From assembly GCF_030816615.1 (NCBI RefSeq), contig NZ_JAUSYD010000001.1, positions 806,001 through 870,000 of the forward strand: 64,000 nt of DNA. Reading direction: 5' to 3'. The number at the start of each line of letters is the position of its first letter. Position 1 is the stretch's first letter. Source of the stretch: Streptomyces sp. B1I3. GTDB taxonomy: Bacteria; Actinomycetota; Actinomycetes; Streptomycetales; Streptomycetaceae. Positions 33,812 through 43,206 of this stretch are shown here, piece by piece. Under the pieces are notes generated by a model. That model saw only the letters and a program-made list of their open reading frames with translations, had not been told where the DNA came from and did not search any database. The position numbers were made by a program, and so were the translations under genes.

Positions 33812-35643
33812 GCGAGAACCTCCCGGCCGGCGCGCCGGCCCCGCTGCGCGCGCCGCGCCCCGGCCCGCCGGCCGGCCCGGCCGGTGGCACGGGCACCACG
33901 GCCACCCGGCGTGGCGGTGTCCTGCGGCGGCTCGTGCGCAATCCGCTCGGAGCGTGCTCCGCCGCCGTACTGGTCCTCCTGGTCCTCGCGGTGGCGCTGG
34001 CTCCCCTCCTCGCGCCGCAGGCCCCCGACGCCTCGTCACTCGGTGACGCCTTCGCCGCTCCGGACGGGGCCCACCCGATGGGCATGGACTCCGCGGGACG
34101 GGACATCCTCTCCCGCATCCTGTACGGCGGGCGCAACACCCTCGGCGGCGCACTGATCGCCCTCGGCATCGCGCTGGTCCTCGGCGTCCCCACGGGCCTG
34201 TACGCGGGCTACTACGGGGGCCGGTTCGACTCCGTCGCCAACTGGGCGGTCAATCTCGTCATGGCGCTGCCCGCGATGGTCGTGCTCCTGGCCTCGCGCG
34301 CCATCCTCGGCCCCGACGTCCGGGTCCTGATGGTCGTGCTGGGCGTCCTGGCCTCGCCCAGCTTCTTCCGGCTCGTGCGCGGCATCGTCGCCAACGTCCG
34401 CGGGGAACTGTACGTCGACGCGGCGAAGGTCTCCGGGCTCTCCGACACCCGCATCGTCGCCCGGCACATCCTCGTCGTGGTCCGCGGGCCCGTCGTCATC
34501 CAGGTGGCGCTCGTCGCCGGGATCGCCATCGGCCTCCAGGCGGGCCTGGAGTTCCTCGGCGTCGGCAGCGGGTCGGCGGCGACCTGGGGTGCGATGCTCA
34601 ACGAAGCCTTCCAGAACATCCAGCGGGCACCACTGCTCATGCTGTGGCCCGGGCTCGCCCTGGGGCTGACCAACGGCGCCCTGGTCCTGCTCGCGGGCGC
34701 ACTGCGAGACGGCCTCGAAGACCGCGGCGGCCCGGCCGGCCCGCCCCGTCCGTCCCGTCGACGGCGCACCGGGGCGGTCCCGGCCACCGCCCACTCCCCC
34801 GGCGACCCGGCCGCACTCCTCTCGGTGCGCGGCCTCACCGTCGCCTACGCCCGGCCGGACGGCTCGGACAAGCAGGTCGTCCACGGGGTGGACCTCGACG
34901 TACAGGCCGGGGAGATCGTCGGGCTCGTCGGCGAGTCCGGCTCGGGCAAGACCCAGACAGCCTTCGCCGTACTCGGCATCCTGCCGGGCGGCGGACGGGT
35001 CAGCGGCGGCAGCATCACCATCAGGGGCCGGGAAGTGGTCGGCCTGCCCGAACGTGCTCACCGCGCGCTGCGAGGGCGGACCGTGGCCTACGTACCGCAG
35101 GAACCCATGAGCAATCTGGATCCCTCCTTCACGATCGGCAGCCAGCTCATGGAGCCCTTGCGCCACGGTGGTCTCTCGCGCCGGGAGGCGGCCCGGCGCG
35201 CCGTGGATCTGCTGCGGCTGGTGGAGATCCCGGAACCGGAACGGACGATGCGGCGCTTTCCCCACGAGATCTCGGGCGGCATGGCCCAACGCGTCCTGAT
35301 CGCCGGGGCGATGTCGTGCGATCCGGAGCTCCTCATCGCCGACGAGCCGACCACCGCACTCGATGTCGTCGTCCAGGCCGAGATCCTGGACCTGTTGCGC
35401 CGGCTGCAGAAGGAGCGCGGGCTCGGCGTACTCCTGGTCACCCATGATCTCGGAGTCGTCGCCGACCTCTGCGACCGCGTCGCCGTGATGGACACCGGCC
35501 GGATCGTGGAGTCGGGACCCGCCGAGCAGGTCCTGAGCTCTCCCGCGGATCCCTACACCACAGCCCTGCTCGACGCGGGTCTGGACGGGGCTTCGCCCCG
35601 GGCCCCGTGGCAGCCCCGAGAGGCGAGGAGCACGACCGCATGA
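33808..35643 (+). CDS. Fused ABC permease (DppC) and ATP-binding protein (DppD)
   Basis: A single 611-aa chain. Residues about 35-305 are a DppC-type permease (HPMGMDSAGRDILSRILYGGRN, then LYVDAAKVSGLSDTRIVARHIL). A Gly/Pro/Arg-rich linker covers about 305-335. Residues about 338-600 are the ATPase, with Walker A GESGSGKT, signature SGGMAQR and Walker B LLIADEP. The permease-ATPase fusion is seen in some Streptomyces and other actinobacterial peptide importers. Start GTG overlaps the previous stop; the stop overlaps the next ATG (ATGA). Both ATPase motifs look intact. Confidence 0.9.
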   Translation: MSENLPAGAPAPLRAPRPGPPAGPAGGTGTTATRRGGVLRRLVRNPLGACSAAVLVLLVLAVALAPLLAPQAPDASSLGDAFAAPDGAHPMGMDSAGRDILSRILYGGRNTLGGALIALGIALVLGVPTGLYAGYYGGRFDSVANWAVNLVMALPAMVVLLASRAILGPDVRVLMVVLGVLASPSFFRLVRGIVANVRGELYVDAAKVSGLSDTRIVARHILVVVRGPVVIQVALVAGIAIGLQAGLEFLGVGSGSAATWGAMLNEAFQNIQRAPLLMLWPGLALGLTNGALVLLAGALRDGLEDRGGPAGPPRPSRRRRTGAVPATAHSPGDPAALLSVRGLTVAYARPDGSDKQVVHGVDLDVQAGEIVGLVGESGSGKTQTAFAVLGILPGGGRVSGGSITIRGREVVGLPERAHRALRGRTVAYVPQEPMSNLDPSFTIGSQLMEPLRHGGLSRREAARRAVDLLRLVEIPEPERTMRRFPHEISGGMAQRVLIAGAMSCDPELLIADEPTTALDVVVQAEILDLLRRLQKERGLGVLLVTHDLGVVADLCDRVAVMDTGRIVESGPAEQVLSSPADPYTTALLDAGLDGASPRAPWQPREARSTTA

Positions 35644-36503
35644 GCGGCACCATCGAAACCATCGCCCCCGACGGCGCCCTGCTCAGCGTCCGGGACCTGT
35701 GCGTCTCCTTCCCCGGCAAGGGCCGTGCCCCGCGGACCGAGGTGCTGAAGGGTGTGGCGCTCGACATCCGCCCGGGCGAGACGCTCGGCCTGGTCGGCGA
35801 GTCGGGCTCCGGCAAGACCACCATCGGCCGCGCCGTACTGGGGCTGACCCCCGTCGGTTCGGGCACCATCACCTTCGACGGTGAGCGCATCGAGCGGGCC
35901 GGCCGGGCCCGCCGCCGTGCGTTGAGCCGGGACATCCAGGTGATCTTCCAGGATCCGTACACCTCGCTGAACCCGTCGCTCACCGTCGGCGACACCCTCG
36001 CCGAACCGCTGCTCGGCCACGGCATCGGCCGGAGCGAGGCGCGTGCCCGGGTCGCGGATCTGCTCGACCGCGTCCGCCTCCCCGCCGACGCGGCGTCACG
36101 GCTGCCGCGCGAGTTCTCCGGCGGTCAGCGCCAACGCGTCGCCATCGCCCGCGCGCTGGCCCTGCGTCCCCGGCTGATCATCTGCGACGAGCCCGTCTCG
36201 GCACTCGATCCGACCACCCGGCGGACCGTGCTGGATCTGCTGCTGGAGATCCAGGAGGAGACGGGGGTCGCCTACCTCTTCGTCACGCACGACCTCTCGG
36301 TCGTCCGGTTCATGAGCCACCGGGTGGCGGTGATCCGCCGGGGCGGCATCGTCGAATGCGGTGACACCGCCACGGTCACGGCCGAACCCCGCCATCCGTA
36401 CACCCGAGCGCTGATGCTCTCCGCGCCCGTGGCGGACGTCCACGAGCAGCGCCGCCGCAGGGAGACGGCACGGAACCCGCAGGAGCGCGCGGCCGGGTCG
36501 TGA
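35640..36503 (+). CDS. ABC transporter ATP-binding protein (DppF-type)
   Basis: A 287-aa ATPase with Walker A GESGSGKT (residues about 53-60), Q-loop [12 protein letters not shown], signature SGGQRQRV and Walker B LIICDEP. The C-terminal [13 protein letters not shown] is the oligopeptide-type tail. It pairs with the ATPase half of the fusion as the second nucleotide-binding domain. It is coupled to it by an ATGA overlap and is last in the operon. Confidence 0.9.
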   Translation: MSGTIETIAPDGALLSVRDLCVSFPGKGRAPRTEVLKGVALDIRPGETLGLVGESGSGKTTIGRAVLGLTPVGSGTITFDGERIERAGRARRRALSRDIQVIFQDPYTSLNPSLTVGDTLAEPLLGHGIGRSEARARVADLLDRVRLPADAASRLPREFSGGQRQRVAIARALALRPRLIICDEPVSALDPTTRRTVLDLLLEIQEETGVAYLFVTHDLSVVRFMSHRVAVIRRGGIVECGDTATVTAEPRHPYTRALMLSAPVADVHEQRRRRETARNPQERAAGS

Positions 36504-36780
36504 CCGCGCGGCGGCCCGTCCTCCATTCGACCCGCTGCGGTGGTGGGGCCCCGGCGGTGGCGGGAGCATGAGGCCTGGAGACCGTCTACGGGAAGGCCGC
36601 CTGCGGCCCCGCCGGGGGCCCGGGCAGCCAGCCTTCTCGCGTTCCGGAGTCCCGACTCCCCCGGCGGAGCGGCCCGGCACCCCGGAGTCCGGGACGGTCC
36701 CCACCGCATCACGAGCGGACTCAGGGGTACGAGGCAGACCTCAGCCGCGAACCCGGGACAGCGAGAAGGAGCAGTTGGCT

Positions 36781-38439
36781 GTGACAGACGTAGCGAGCCA
36801 AGGACCCGACCACGAGGACGACCGTCCGGTACTGACGAACCGGCAAGGTCACTCCGTCTACGACAACCAGAACCAGCGCACCGTGGGGGCGCGGGGGCCG
36901 GCCACCCTGGAGAACTACCAGTTCCTGGAGAAGATCAGCCACTTCGACCGGGAGCGCATCCCCGAGCGCGTCGTCCACGCGCGGGGCGTGACGACGTACG
37001 GCTACTTCGAGGCGTACGGCAAGTGGGGCGACGAGCCCATCTCGCGCTACACGCGTGCCAAGCTGTTCCAGGAAGCGGGCAAGCGCACCGACGTGGCGGT
37101 CCGGTTCTCCACCGTGATCGGCGGCCGTGACTCCTCCGAGGCGGCCAGGGACCCGCGCGGTTTCGCCGTGAAGTTCTACACCGAGGACGGCAACTGGGAC
37201 CTCGTGGGCAACAACCTGGGCGTCTTCTTCATCCGGGACGCGATCAAGTTCCCCGACGTCATCCACGCGCTCAAGCCCGACCCGGTCTCGCACGAGCAGA
37301 AGCCGGCCAGGATCTTCGACTTCATGTCGCAGACCCCCGAGAGCATGCACATGCTCGTGAATCTCTTCAGCCCGCGCGGCATCCCCGCCGACTACCGACA
37401 CATGCAGGGCTTCGGCGTCAACACGTACAAGTGGGTGAACGCCGAGGGCGAGTCCGTGCTGGTGAAGTACCACTGGCTCCCCAAGCAGGGCGTGCGCAGC
37501 ATGACCGCCGAGGACGCGGCGAACGTCCAGGCCCAGGAACTGGGCCACGCGACCAAGGACCTGTACGAGGCCATCGGGCGCGGGGACCACCCCGAGTGGG
37601 AGCTGGTCGTCCAGATGATGTCCGACGGGGACCACCCCGAGCTGGACTTCGACCCGCTGGACGACACGAAGACCTGGCCGGAGCAGGACTTCCCGCCGAA
37701 GCCGGTGGGCCGGATGGTGCTGAACCGGGTTCCGGACAACTACTTCGCGGAGAACGAGCAGGTTTCCTTCGGCACCGGCGTGCTGGTCGACGGACTGGAC
37801 TTCTCCGACGACAAGATGCTGGTCGGGCGGACCTTCTCCTACAGCGACACCCAGCGCTACCGGGTCGGCCCGAACTATCTGCAACTCCCCGTCAACCGGG
37901 CCAAGAACGCGCACGTGGCCACCAATCAGCGCGACGGGCTGATGGCGTACGACAACGGTCACCACGGTGCGAACCCGGAGGTGAACTACGAGCCGTCGAT
38001 CACGGGCGGGCTCCGCGAGGGGGAGTACCCGACGCACGACGAGCAGGGCCCCGAGATCCGCGGCCGGCTCACGCGTAAACGCATCCCCCTGACGAACGAC
38101 TACCTGCAGGCGGGCCAGCGGTACCTGCTCCTGGAGGACTGGGAGCGGGACGATCTGGTGACGAACTTCGTCACCATGCTCTCCCAGTGCGACCGGCCGG
38201 TGCAGGAGCGGATGGTCTGGCACTTCCTCCTCGTCGAGAACGAGCTGGGGCTGCGGGTCGGCGAAGGGCTGGGCATCACCCCCCAGGACGTCTCGGGGCT
38301 GCAGCCCCTGGCGAGCCAGGACCTGTCGGACGACGACCGCAAGCGCCTCGCCAACCTCGGCAAGAACCCGCCGCGTGACGTCGAGGGACTGACGATGACG
38401 CACTGCGTGCCCGACGAGCGGCACGTCGTCAGCCGCTGA
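36781..38439 (+). CDS. Monofunctional heme catalase
   Basis: A 552-aa catalase that breaks down hydrogen peroxide. The distal His66 lies in [36 protein letters not shown] (read in pieces) carries the distal Asn region. The proximal heme ligand is Tyr354 in [11 protein letters not shown]. The length is slightly above the 480-500 residues of small-subunit catalases but lacks the C-terminal flavodoxin-like domain of large ones. The GTG at 36781 is preceded by GAAGGAG and starts at the family's N-terminus; the open frame upstream is not conserved-looking. Probable oxidative-stress control is not visible in the upstream sequence. Confidence 0.93.
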   Translation: MTDVASQGPDHEDDRPVLTNRQGHSVYDNQNQRTVGARGPATLENYQFLEKISHFDRERIPERVVHARGVTTYGYFEAYGKWGDEPISRYTRAKLFQEAGKRTDVAVRFSTVIGGRDSSEAARDPRGFAVKFYTEDGNWDLVGNNLGVFFIRDAIKFPDVIHALKPDPVSHEQKPARIFDFMSQTPESMHMLVNLFSPRGIPADYRHMQGFGVNTYKWVNAEGESVLVKYHWLPKQGVRSMTAEDAANVQAQELGHATKDLYEAIGRGDHPEWELVVQMMSDGDHPELDFDPLDDTKTWPEQDFPPKPVGRMVLNRVPDNYFAENEQVSFGTGVLVDGLDFSDDKMLVGRTFSYSDTQRYRVGPNYLQLPVNRAKNAHVATNQRDGLMAYDNGHHGANPEVNYEPSITGGLREGEYPTHDEQGPEIRGRLTRKRIPLTNDYLQAGQRYLLLEDWERDDLVTNFVTMLSQCDRPVQERMVWHFLLVENELGLRVGEGLGITPQDVSGLQPLASQDLSDDDRKRLANLGKNPPRDVEGLTMTHCVPDERHVVSR

Positions 38440-38456
38440 GCCCACGGGAGGTGGCT

Positions 38457-38960
38457 GTGCGCCTGTTGCTGACGTCGGACACTCACGTGCCCAAGCGGGC
38501 CAGGGAACTTCCCGTGCCTCTCCTGGCGGAGATGGACGCGGCCGATGTCGTCATCCACGCGGGCGACTGGGTGGACGAGGCGACCCTGGACCTGTTCGAG
38601 AGCCGCGCGCGGCGCCTCGTCGGTGTGTCCGGCAACAACGACGGGCCGGAACTGCGAGCCCGGCTGGACGAGGTGGCGTACGTGGAGTGCGGAGGACTCC
38701 GCTTCGGTGTCGTGCACGAGACGGGCGCGTCGCAGGGCCGGGAGCGACGCTGTGCGGACCGCTTCCCCGATCTCGACGTGCTGGTGTTCGGCCACAGCCA
38801 CATCCCGTGGGACTCGGTCGCCCCCGGCGGACTGCGGCTCCTCAACCCGGGCTCACCGACCGACAGGCGGCGACAGCCGCACTGCACCTACATGACCGTG
38901 GGGGTGGGGGGCGGGCGGCTCGTCGACGTACGGCTGCACCGCCTCCCGCCTCGCACCTGA
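38457..38960 (+). CDS. YfcE-type metallophosphoesterase
   Basis: A 167-aa phosphodiesterase-like protein with metal-binding motifs SDTHVPK (residues about 7-13), HAGDWVD, GNND, VHETGA and GHSHIPW. It is of the MJ0936/YfcE family. I prefer the GTG at 38457 over that at 38451, because GGGAGG overlaps the first one. It starts 17 bp after the catalase stop and is probably read through from it. The family hydrolyses phosphodiester model substrates; the natural substrate is uncertain. Confidence 0.85.
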   Translation: MRLLLTSDTHVPKRARELPVPLLAEMDAADVVIHAGDWVDEATLDLFESRARRLVGVSGNNDGPELRARLDEVAYVECGGLRFGVVHETGASQGRERRCADRFPDLDVLVFGHSHIPWDSVAPGGLRLLNPGSPTDRRRQPHCTYMTVGVGGGRLVDVRLHRLPPRT

Positions 38961-38978
38961 CGGCCGGGGACGGCATGC

Positions 38979-39014
38979 GGGACGGGCCGGTGGATCACTC
39001 CGCCGGCCCGTCCC
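38979..39014. terminator. Bidirectional terminator
   Basis: GGGACGGGCCGG (38979-38990) is a perfect complement of CCGGCCCGTCCC (39003-39014), with a 12-nt loop. It lies between the convergent phosphoesterase and SulP genes. Confidence 0.75.
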
Positions 39015-39054
39015 GTCCGTGTGGGGGGCGCAGCCCCCTTCCCGCCCGCCGGGG

Positions 39055-40545
39055 TCAGTGGCCGCCGGTGAGTTCTCCGCTGAGTGTGCCGTGGATACGG
39101 GCGCTGGGGCCGTTGAGGCCGGTGATCTCGACGGTCTTGCCGCGTTGCGCGTACTTGCTCCCGATCGCGTCCAGGGCGGCCACGGACGAGGCGTCCCAGA
39201 CGTGGGCGCGGGACAGGTCGATGACGATCCTGTCCGGGTCGCCCGCGTAGTCGAACCGGCCGACGAGGTCGTTGGAGGAGGCGAAGAACAGTTCGCCTGT
39301 GACGCGGTACACGACGGTCGTGGCGTCGGGGTCGACGACGGAGGTGACGTCGGCGAGGTGCGCGACGCGCTTGGCGAAGATGATCATCGCGGTGACCGAA
39401 CCGGCGACGACACCGATGGCGAGATTGTGCGTGGCGACGACGCAGGCGACGGTGACCACCATGACGGTGGTCTCTCCCGTCGGCATCCGCCTCAGCGTCC
39501 TGGGAGCGATGGAGTGCCAGTCGAAGGTCGCGAACGACACCATGACCATGACGGCCACCAGCGCGGCCATGGGGATGTCGGAGACGACGGGCCCGAAGGC
39601 GATGCACAGCACCATCAGGAAGGAACCGGCGAGGAAGGTCGACAGACGCGTCCGCGCACCGGAGACCTTCACGTTGATCATCGTCTGGCCGATCATGGCG
39701 CAGCCGCCCATGCCGCCGAAGAAGCCGGTGACGATGTTGGCGATGCCCTGGCCTATGGACTCGCGGGTCTTGTCGGAGTGGGTGTCGGTGATGTCGTCGA
39801 CCAGCTTCGCCGTCATCAGCGACTCCATCAGGCCGACCAGCGCCATGGCGAAGGCGTACGGCGCGACGGTCGTCAGCGTGTCGAGGGTGTAAGGGACGTC
39901 GGGCAGGCCCGGTACGGGCAGGGAGGAGGGGAGCTCACCCTTGTCCCCCACGGTGGGTACCGCGATCCCGGCCGCGACGGTGATGACGGTGAGGACGACG
40001 ATGGAGACGAGCGGCGCCGGCACCACCTTGGTCATCTTCGGGAAGAGCACCATCAGCACGAGGCCGGCGACGATCAGCGGGTAGACGGGCCACGGCACGT
40101 CCCGCATCTCGGGGACCTGTGCCATGAAGATGAGAACGGCGAGCGCGTTGACGAAGCCGACCATCACCGAGCGGGGGATGAACCTCATCAGCTTCGCGAC
40201 CCCGAGCGCGCCGAGCACGACCTGGAAGACACCGGCCAGGATGACCGCGGCGATCAGGTGGCCGAGGCCGTGCTCCCGGTTCAGCGGCGCGATCACGAGG
40301 GCGACGGCACCTGTGGCCGCGGAGATCATCCCCCGGCGGCCGCCCACCACCGAGATCACCACGGCCATGGTGAAGGAGGCGAACAGGCCGATCGCGGGGT
40401 CGACCCCGGCGATGATCGAGAACGAGATCGCCTCGGGGATCAGCGCCAGCGCGACGACCAGGCCGCCCAGCACCTCGGTGCGCCACACCTTCGGATCCCT
40501 CACCCAGTCGGGGCGCAGGCCGCGCAGACGCGCGACGGGGGACAT
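39055..40545 (-). CDS. SulP family anion transporter with STAS domain
   Basis: A 496-aa integral membrane protein with 10-12 hydrophobic segments. The SulP signature LVVALALIPEAISFSIIAGVDPAIGLFAS spans about residues 30-60. A cytoplasmic STAS domain is at the C-terminus (IDLSRAHVWDASSVAALDAI, read with a Ser-containing loop). Family members move sulfate, bicarbonate or other anions. Many actinobacterial members with an adjacent MerR gene are annotated for bicarbonate or sulfate without proof. The start could also be the TTG at 40560; no ribosome binding site is clear for either. A perfect palindrome and MerR gene lie upstream. Confidence 0.85.
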   Translation of the reverse strand: MSPVARLRGLRPDWVRDPKVWRTEVLGGLVVALALIPEAISFSIIAGVDPAIGLFASFTMAVVISVVGGRRGMISAATGAVALVIAPLNREHGLGHLIAAVILAGVFQVVLGALGVAKLMRFIPRSVMVGFVNALAVLIFMAQVPEMRDVPWPVYPLIVAGLVLMVLFPKMTKVVPAPLVSIVVLTVITVAAGIAVPTVGDKGELPSSLPVPGLPDVPYTLDTLTTVAPYAFAMALVGLMESLMTAKLVDDITDTHSDKTRESIGQGIANIVTGFFGGMGGCAMIGQTMINVKVSGARTRLSTFLAGSFLMVLCIAFGPVVSDIPMAALVAVMVMVSFATFDWHSIAPRTLRRMPTGETTVMVVTVACVVATHNLAIGVVAGSVTAMIIFAKRVAHLADVTSVVDPDATTVVYRVTGELFFASSNDLVGRFDYAGDPDRIVIDLSRAHVWDASSVAALDAIGSKYAQRGKTVEITGLNGPSARIHGTLSGELTGGH

Positions 40546-40560
40546 CACGGAAGAAGTCAA

Positions 40561-40899
40561 GGAAGCGGGTACCTGTCGTACTCGGGCGACGCTCCCCGGA
40601 CGGCCTGCGGGCCGGGCGTGCGGGAACGGAGCGGGCGGAACGGAGCGGGCCTCGTGGGCGCGGCCTGCGGGCGGGGCCTGGCGTGCCGGACCTCACGGGC
40701 CGGCTGTTGCGGCGAGCGGCCAGGCGCTGCTCGCCCGGTGGCTCACATCCGGGGCCGAGGCATCACGGTGGGCAGGCGGCGGCGCGGGGCGTCAAGGGCT
40801 CGCGCACGCTGTCTCCTGCGAGAATCGGGTGTTCGCCGGAGGGCTGTCGGCTCCGGCACGGATGCGGTGCGGCCTGCGGGCCCGTCACCACGCCAGTAA
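40561..40899. other. 339-bp divergent region between SulP and the MerR operator
   Basis: GC-rich with no credible gene. Some direct repetition of GGAACGGAGCGGGCG is seen (about 40622-40650). I see no clear -10/-35 pair for SulP. Confidence 0.5.
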
Positions 40900-40923
40900 C
40901 TCTACCCTAACGTTAGGGTAGAG
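40900..40923. promoter_or_regulatory. 24-bp perfect palindrome, MerR operator
   Basis: CTCTACCCTAAC (40900-40911) is exactly complementary to GTTAGGGTAGAG (40912-40923). MerR regulators bind such sites between -35 and -10. Position directly upstream of the MerR gene indicates autoregulation and possibly control of SulP on the other side. Confidence 0.75.
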
Positions 40924-40980
40924 ATGAGCGTCGCCGCGATCGCGGCAGCGCCGTTCGACCGATGGGGCAGGACAACGGGC

Positions 40981-41421
40981 GTGGACGACAAGCACATGCA
41001 GATCGGTGAGGTCGCCGCGCGGACGGAGCTGTCCCTGCGCACCATCCGCCATTACGAGGAGATCGGCCTCGTCGTCCCTTCCGCCCGCTCACAGGGCGGG
41101 TTCCGCCTCTACACCGAGAGCGACGTCGCCCGGCTGATGGTCGTCCGCCGCATGAAACCGCTCGGCTTCACCCTGGAACAGATGGGCGACCTGCTGGACG
41201 CCACCGATCACCTCGACGCGTTGGACGAGACCTCGCACGCCGGTGAGCGAGAGCCGTTCCTCGGACGCGTGAAGAGCTACGAGCAGGCCGCGGCCGACAA
41301 GATCGAGGAGCTGCGGGTCCAGCTGGCGCGCGCCGAGGAGTTCGCCGCCACGCTCCGCAGCCGCCTGGAGCCGAAGGCGCCCGCGGCGCGGCCGGCGAAG
41401 GAGCCCGCCGCGCTGCCGTGA
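40981..41421 (+). CDS. MerR-family regulator
   Basis: A 146-aa regulator with a winged helix-turn-helix at residues about 6-75 (MQIGEVAARTELSLRTIRHY, EEIGLVVPSARSQGGFRLY, MKPLGFTLEQMGDLL). A coiled-coil dimerisation helix follows (EQAAADKIEELRVQLARAEEF). No cysteine cluster is present, so metal sensing is unlikely. I start at the GTG at 40981, preceded by AGGACAACGGGC; an ATG at 40924 abutting the palindrome is less likely. It is divergent from the SulP transporter, a frequent actinobacterial pair. Confidence 0.82.
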   Translation: MDDKHMQIGEVAARTELSLRTIRHYEEIGLVVPSARSQGGFRLYTESDVARLMVVRRMKPLGFTLEQMGDLLDATDHLDALDETSHAGEREPFLGRVKSYEQAAADKIEELRVQLARAEEFAATLRSRLEPKAPAARPAKEPAALP

Positions 41422-41987
41422 CGCCCCTCCGCCCGCCGCCGCGCAGAGCTCGCCGGTAGCGCCGAACGGGCGCCGCACCGGCCGGGCGGAGTGTCGCGCC
41501 ACCGTGGGAGGCCCGGCCTGCCCGCGGACTCGAAGACCCCCGCCCGCTCGCCGGCTCTCGTCGTCGGACTGATCTCCGTGCCCTCCTGGCTGGTCCGGCC
41601 CGTGACCGGAGTGGCCCCTTCGACGAGCAGCGGCCACGCAGGTGGAGGCGCCCGTCAGCTGGGCGGGTCACCTGGCGTCGCGCGACTTGTGAAACCGAGT
41701 CGTACGCTGCGGAACCGGCGGCCCGGGCTGCTCGCCGTCGCCTCCATGGCGGTCTTCTCCGTGTTCCTGTGCCGGCCGTGTTTTTGTGGCGGCCGTGTTT
41801 CTGTGCCGGCCGAGTTTCTGTGCCGGCCGAGTTTCTGTGCCGGCCGAGTTTCTGTGCCGGCCGAGTTTCTGTGCCGGCGAGGATCACCCGGGTCGAAACC
41901 TGCCGGCACCGCGCCCGACGAGGCCGGCGTCGAGGGCCGGCCGACCGGCCGCCGGGAGGGCGTGCGGCCGGCCGGAGTCGTCCGCGC
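41422..41987. other. 566-bp region without a gene, containing a tandem repeat
   Basis: No gene is supported; long open frames here are repeat or GC artefacts. The first 340 bp are featureless GC-rich sequence; then comes the 17-bp tandem repeat at 41761-41878, followed by about 100 bp before the leftward split-barrel oxidoreductase stop. Confidence 0.6.
41761..41878. repeat. Tandem array of a 17-bp unit, about seven copies
   Basis: The unit is GAGTTTCTGTGCCGGCC. Copies begin at 41761, 41778, 41795, 41812, 41829, 41846 and 41863. The last four are identical (the final one truncated by one base); the first three carry GTG in place of GAG and a few changes. Each unit has the GCCGGC palindrome. 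The array is markedly more T-rich than its surroundings. Confidence 0.95.
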
Positions 41988-42416
41988 TCAGCTCGCGCCG
42001 AGGTCCGAGCTGAGCCAGCGTTGTGGCCGCATGTGGACGACCACCTGCTCGCCGTGTTCCTTCCAGGCGAAATCGACGTAGCTCTCGACCTTCTCCGCGG
42101 GGAGGTAGCGCGCCGAGATCTCGACCAGCTGTTCACGGGTGGCAGGGCGGGTCGCGATGACGGGGCCCTCGACCGAGACATAGCGGATGGTGGGCGTCAG
42201 GCGGTCGGCCATCAGCGTGAAGCGGCCCGCTTCGGCGATCAGCGTTCCTTTGCGGGAGTTGCGCCCCGTCAGGATCCAGATGTCGCCGCCCGGTTCGTAC
42301 TGGTACCAGATCGGCACACTGAGCGGAGCCCGTCCCTCCTGCGCCGAGTCCACAGCGAGTGCTGCGACATGCGGCTCGGCGAGAAACCGTTCACGCTCTT
42401 CGCGCGTCAGTGCCAC
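41988..42416 (-). CDS. PPOX-class/pyridoxamine 5'-phosphate oxidase-like protein
   Basis: A 142-aa split-barrel flavin- or F420-binding protein. PLSVPIWYQYEPGGDIWILTGRNSRKG (residues about 32-58, read in pieces) and RFTLMADRLTPTIRYVSVEGPV are typical of the actinobacterial PNPOx-like family. The GTG start at 42416 follows AAGGAG by 6 nt. It stands alone, downstream of the secreted-protein gene on the same strand. Likely a reductase of unknown substrate. Confidence 0.85.
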   Translation of the reverse strand: MALTREERERFLAEPHVAALAVDSAQEGRAPLSVPIWYQYEPGGDIWILTGRNSRKGTLIAEAGRFTLMADRLTPTIRYVSVEGPVIATRPATREQLVEISARYLPAEKVESYVDFAWKEHGEQVVVHMRPQRWLSSDLGAS

Positions 42417-42588
42417 GGAGACTCCTTCATGGGATTGCTTTGATGTGTTTCATCCGTATTGTCCATGCCGACCTGTGCGTGGGCCGTGCGTTCCGGCCAC
42501 GCATGATCCGTTCGGCGCGCCGCGCCGGCCTCCGGACATGCGGATCGCACGTACGAAGGCCGAAGCCGGACCAGCGGTGTCCGCTCGC

Positions 42589-43110
42589 CTACCAGCCGGC
42601 CTTCGCCGTGTCGTACGCCTGGCGGCAAGTGGCGTTGGTCCCCTCGACGGAGAGCCTCTGCATGGAGTTCTGCCAGACCGACTTGGCCACCCTCTCCAGC
42701 CCCCGGGTCGCGGCAGGGATGTTCGGCGCGTACTTCTTGATCGTCCCGAGGGCCGACTTGGCGAACTTGTTGCACACCAGGCCGGTGGTGTTCTGGTACC
42801 GGGTGTCGAGGTCGTTGCCCACGGCCGCGCCGTTCGTGGTGGCCCAGCCGTTCCACGCCGCGCACGCGGCCTCGGTGAACTCCGCCTGGTCGGCCTCGCT
42901 CAGCACCGCGACCTCGTCCAGCATCGTGCTCTGGACCCTGTCCGGGACGGTGAAGTACTGGACGGGGAACTTGCCGAGGGTCCCGAGCAGCGCCTCCTGA
43001 CAGGCAGGGGGCAACGGGGCGGCCTGCGCGAACGAAGGCGTGGCCAGGGCGGCGGCGGACACGACGGCCGCGCTGAGAACGGTGCGCCGGACGGTACGGA
43101 AGAGAGTCAT
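42589..43110 (-). CDS. Secreted protein of unknown function
   Basis: A 173-aa protein with a clear Sec-type signal peptide (RRTVLSAAVVSAAALATPSFAQA, cleavage near residue 30). The mature part is about 140 residues and helical-looking, with four cysteines (PACQEALL, AACAAWNG, LVCNKFAK, ATCRQAYD) that could form two disulfides. I do not recognise the family. AAGGAG precedes the ATG by 12 nt. It lies downstream of the WS/DGAT-like gene on the same strand (97-bp gap) and may belong to the lipid locus. Confidence 0.75.
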   Translation of the reverse strand: MTLFRTVRRTVLSAAVVSAAALATPSFAQAAPLPPACQEALLGTLGKFPVQYFTVPDRVQSTMLDEVAVLSEADQAEFTEAACAAWNGWATTNGAAVGNDLDTRYQNTTGLVCNKFAKSALGTIKKYAPNIPAATRGLERVAKSVWQNSMQRLSVEGTNATCRQAYDTAKAGW

Positions 43111-43206
43111 GACGGCTTGGTGCTCCTTATGAGAGAGGTGGGGGATGTGAGGGTGGGAAAGTCGGACAGGGAGGGCAGGTCCGCGCCGGGGCGAACGGCA
43201 GCCCGG

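Noticed and set aside
36721..38445. 574-aa frame opposite the catalase
   Set aside because: It is antisense to a fully conserved catalase; its sequence is the Val/His/Arg-rich pattern such shadows give.
41761..41878. Tandem array considered as a CRISPR
   Set aside because: Units are head-to-tail with no spacers and there are no cas genes.
41655..41909. Small minus-strand ORF with repeated TETRPAQKLGRHRNS-like residues
   Set aside because: The amino-acid repeat only reflects the 17-bp DNA repeat; no ribosome binding site and no conserved start.
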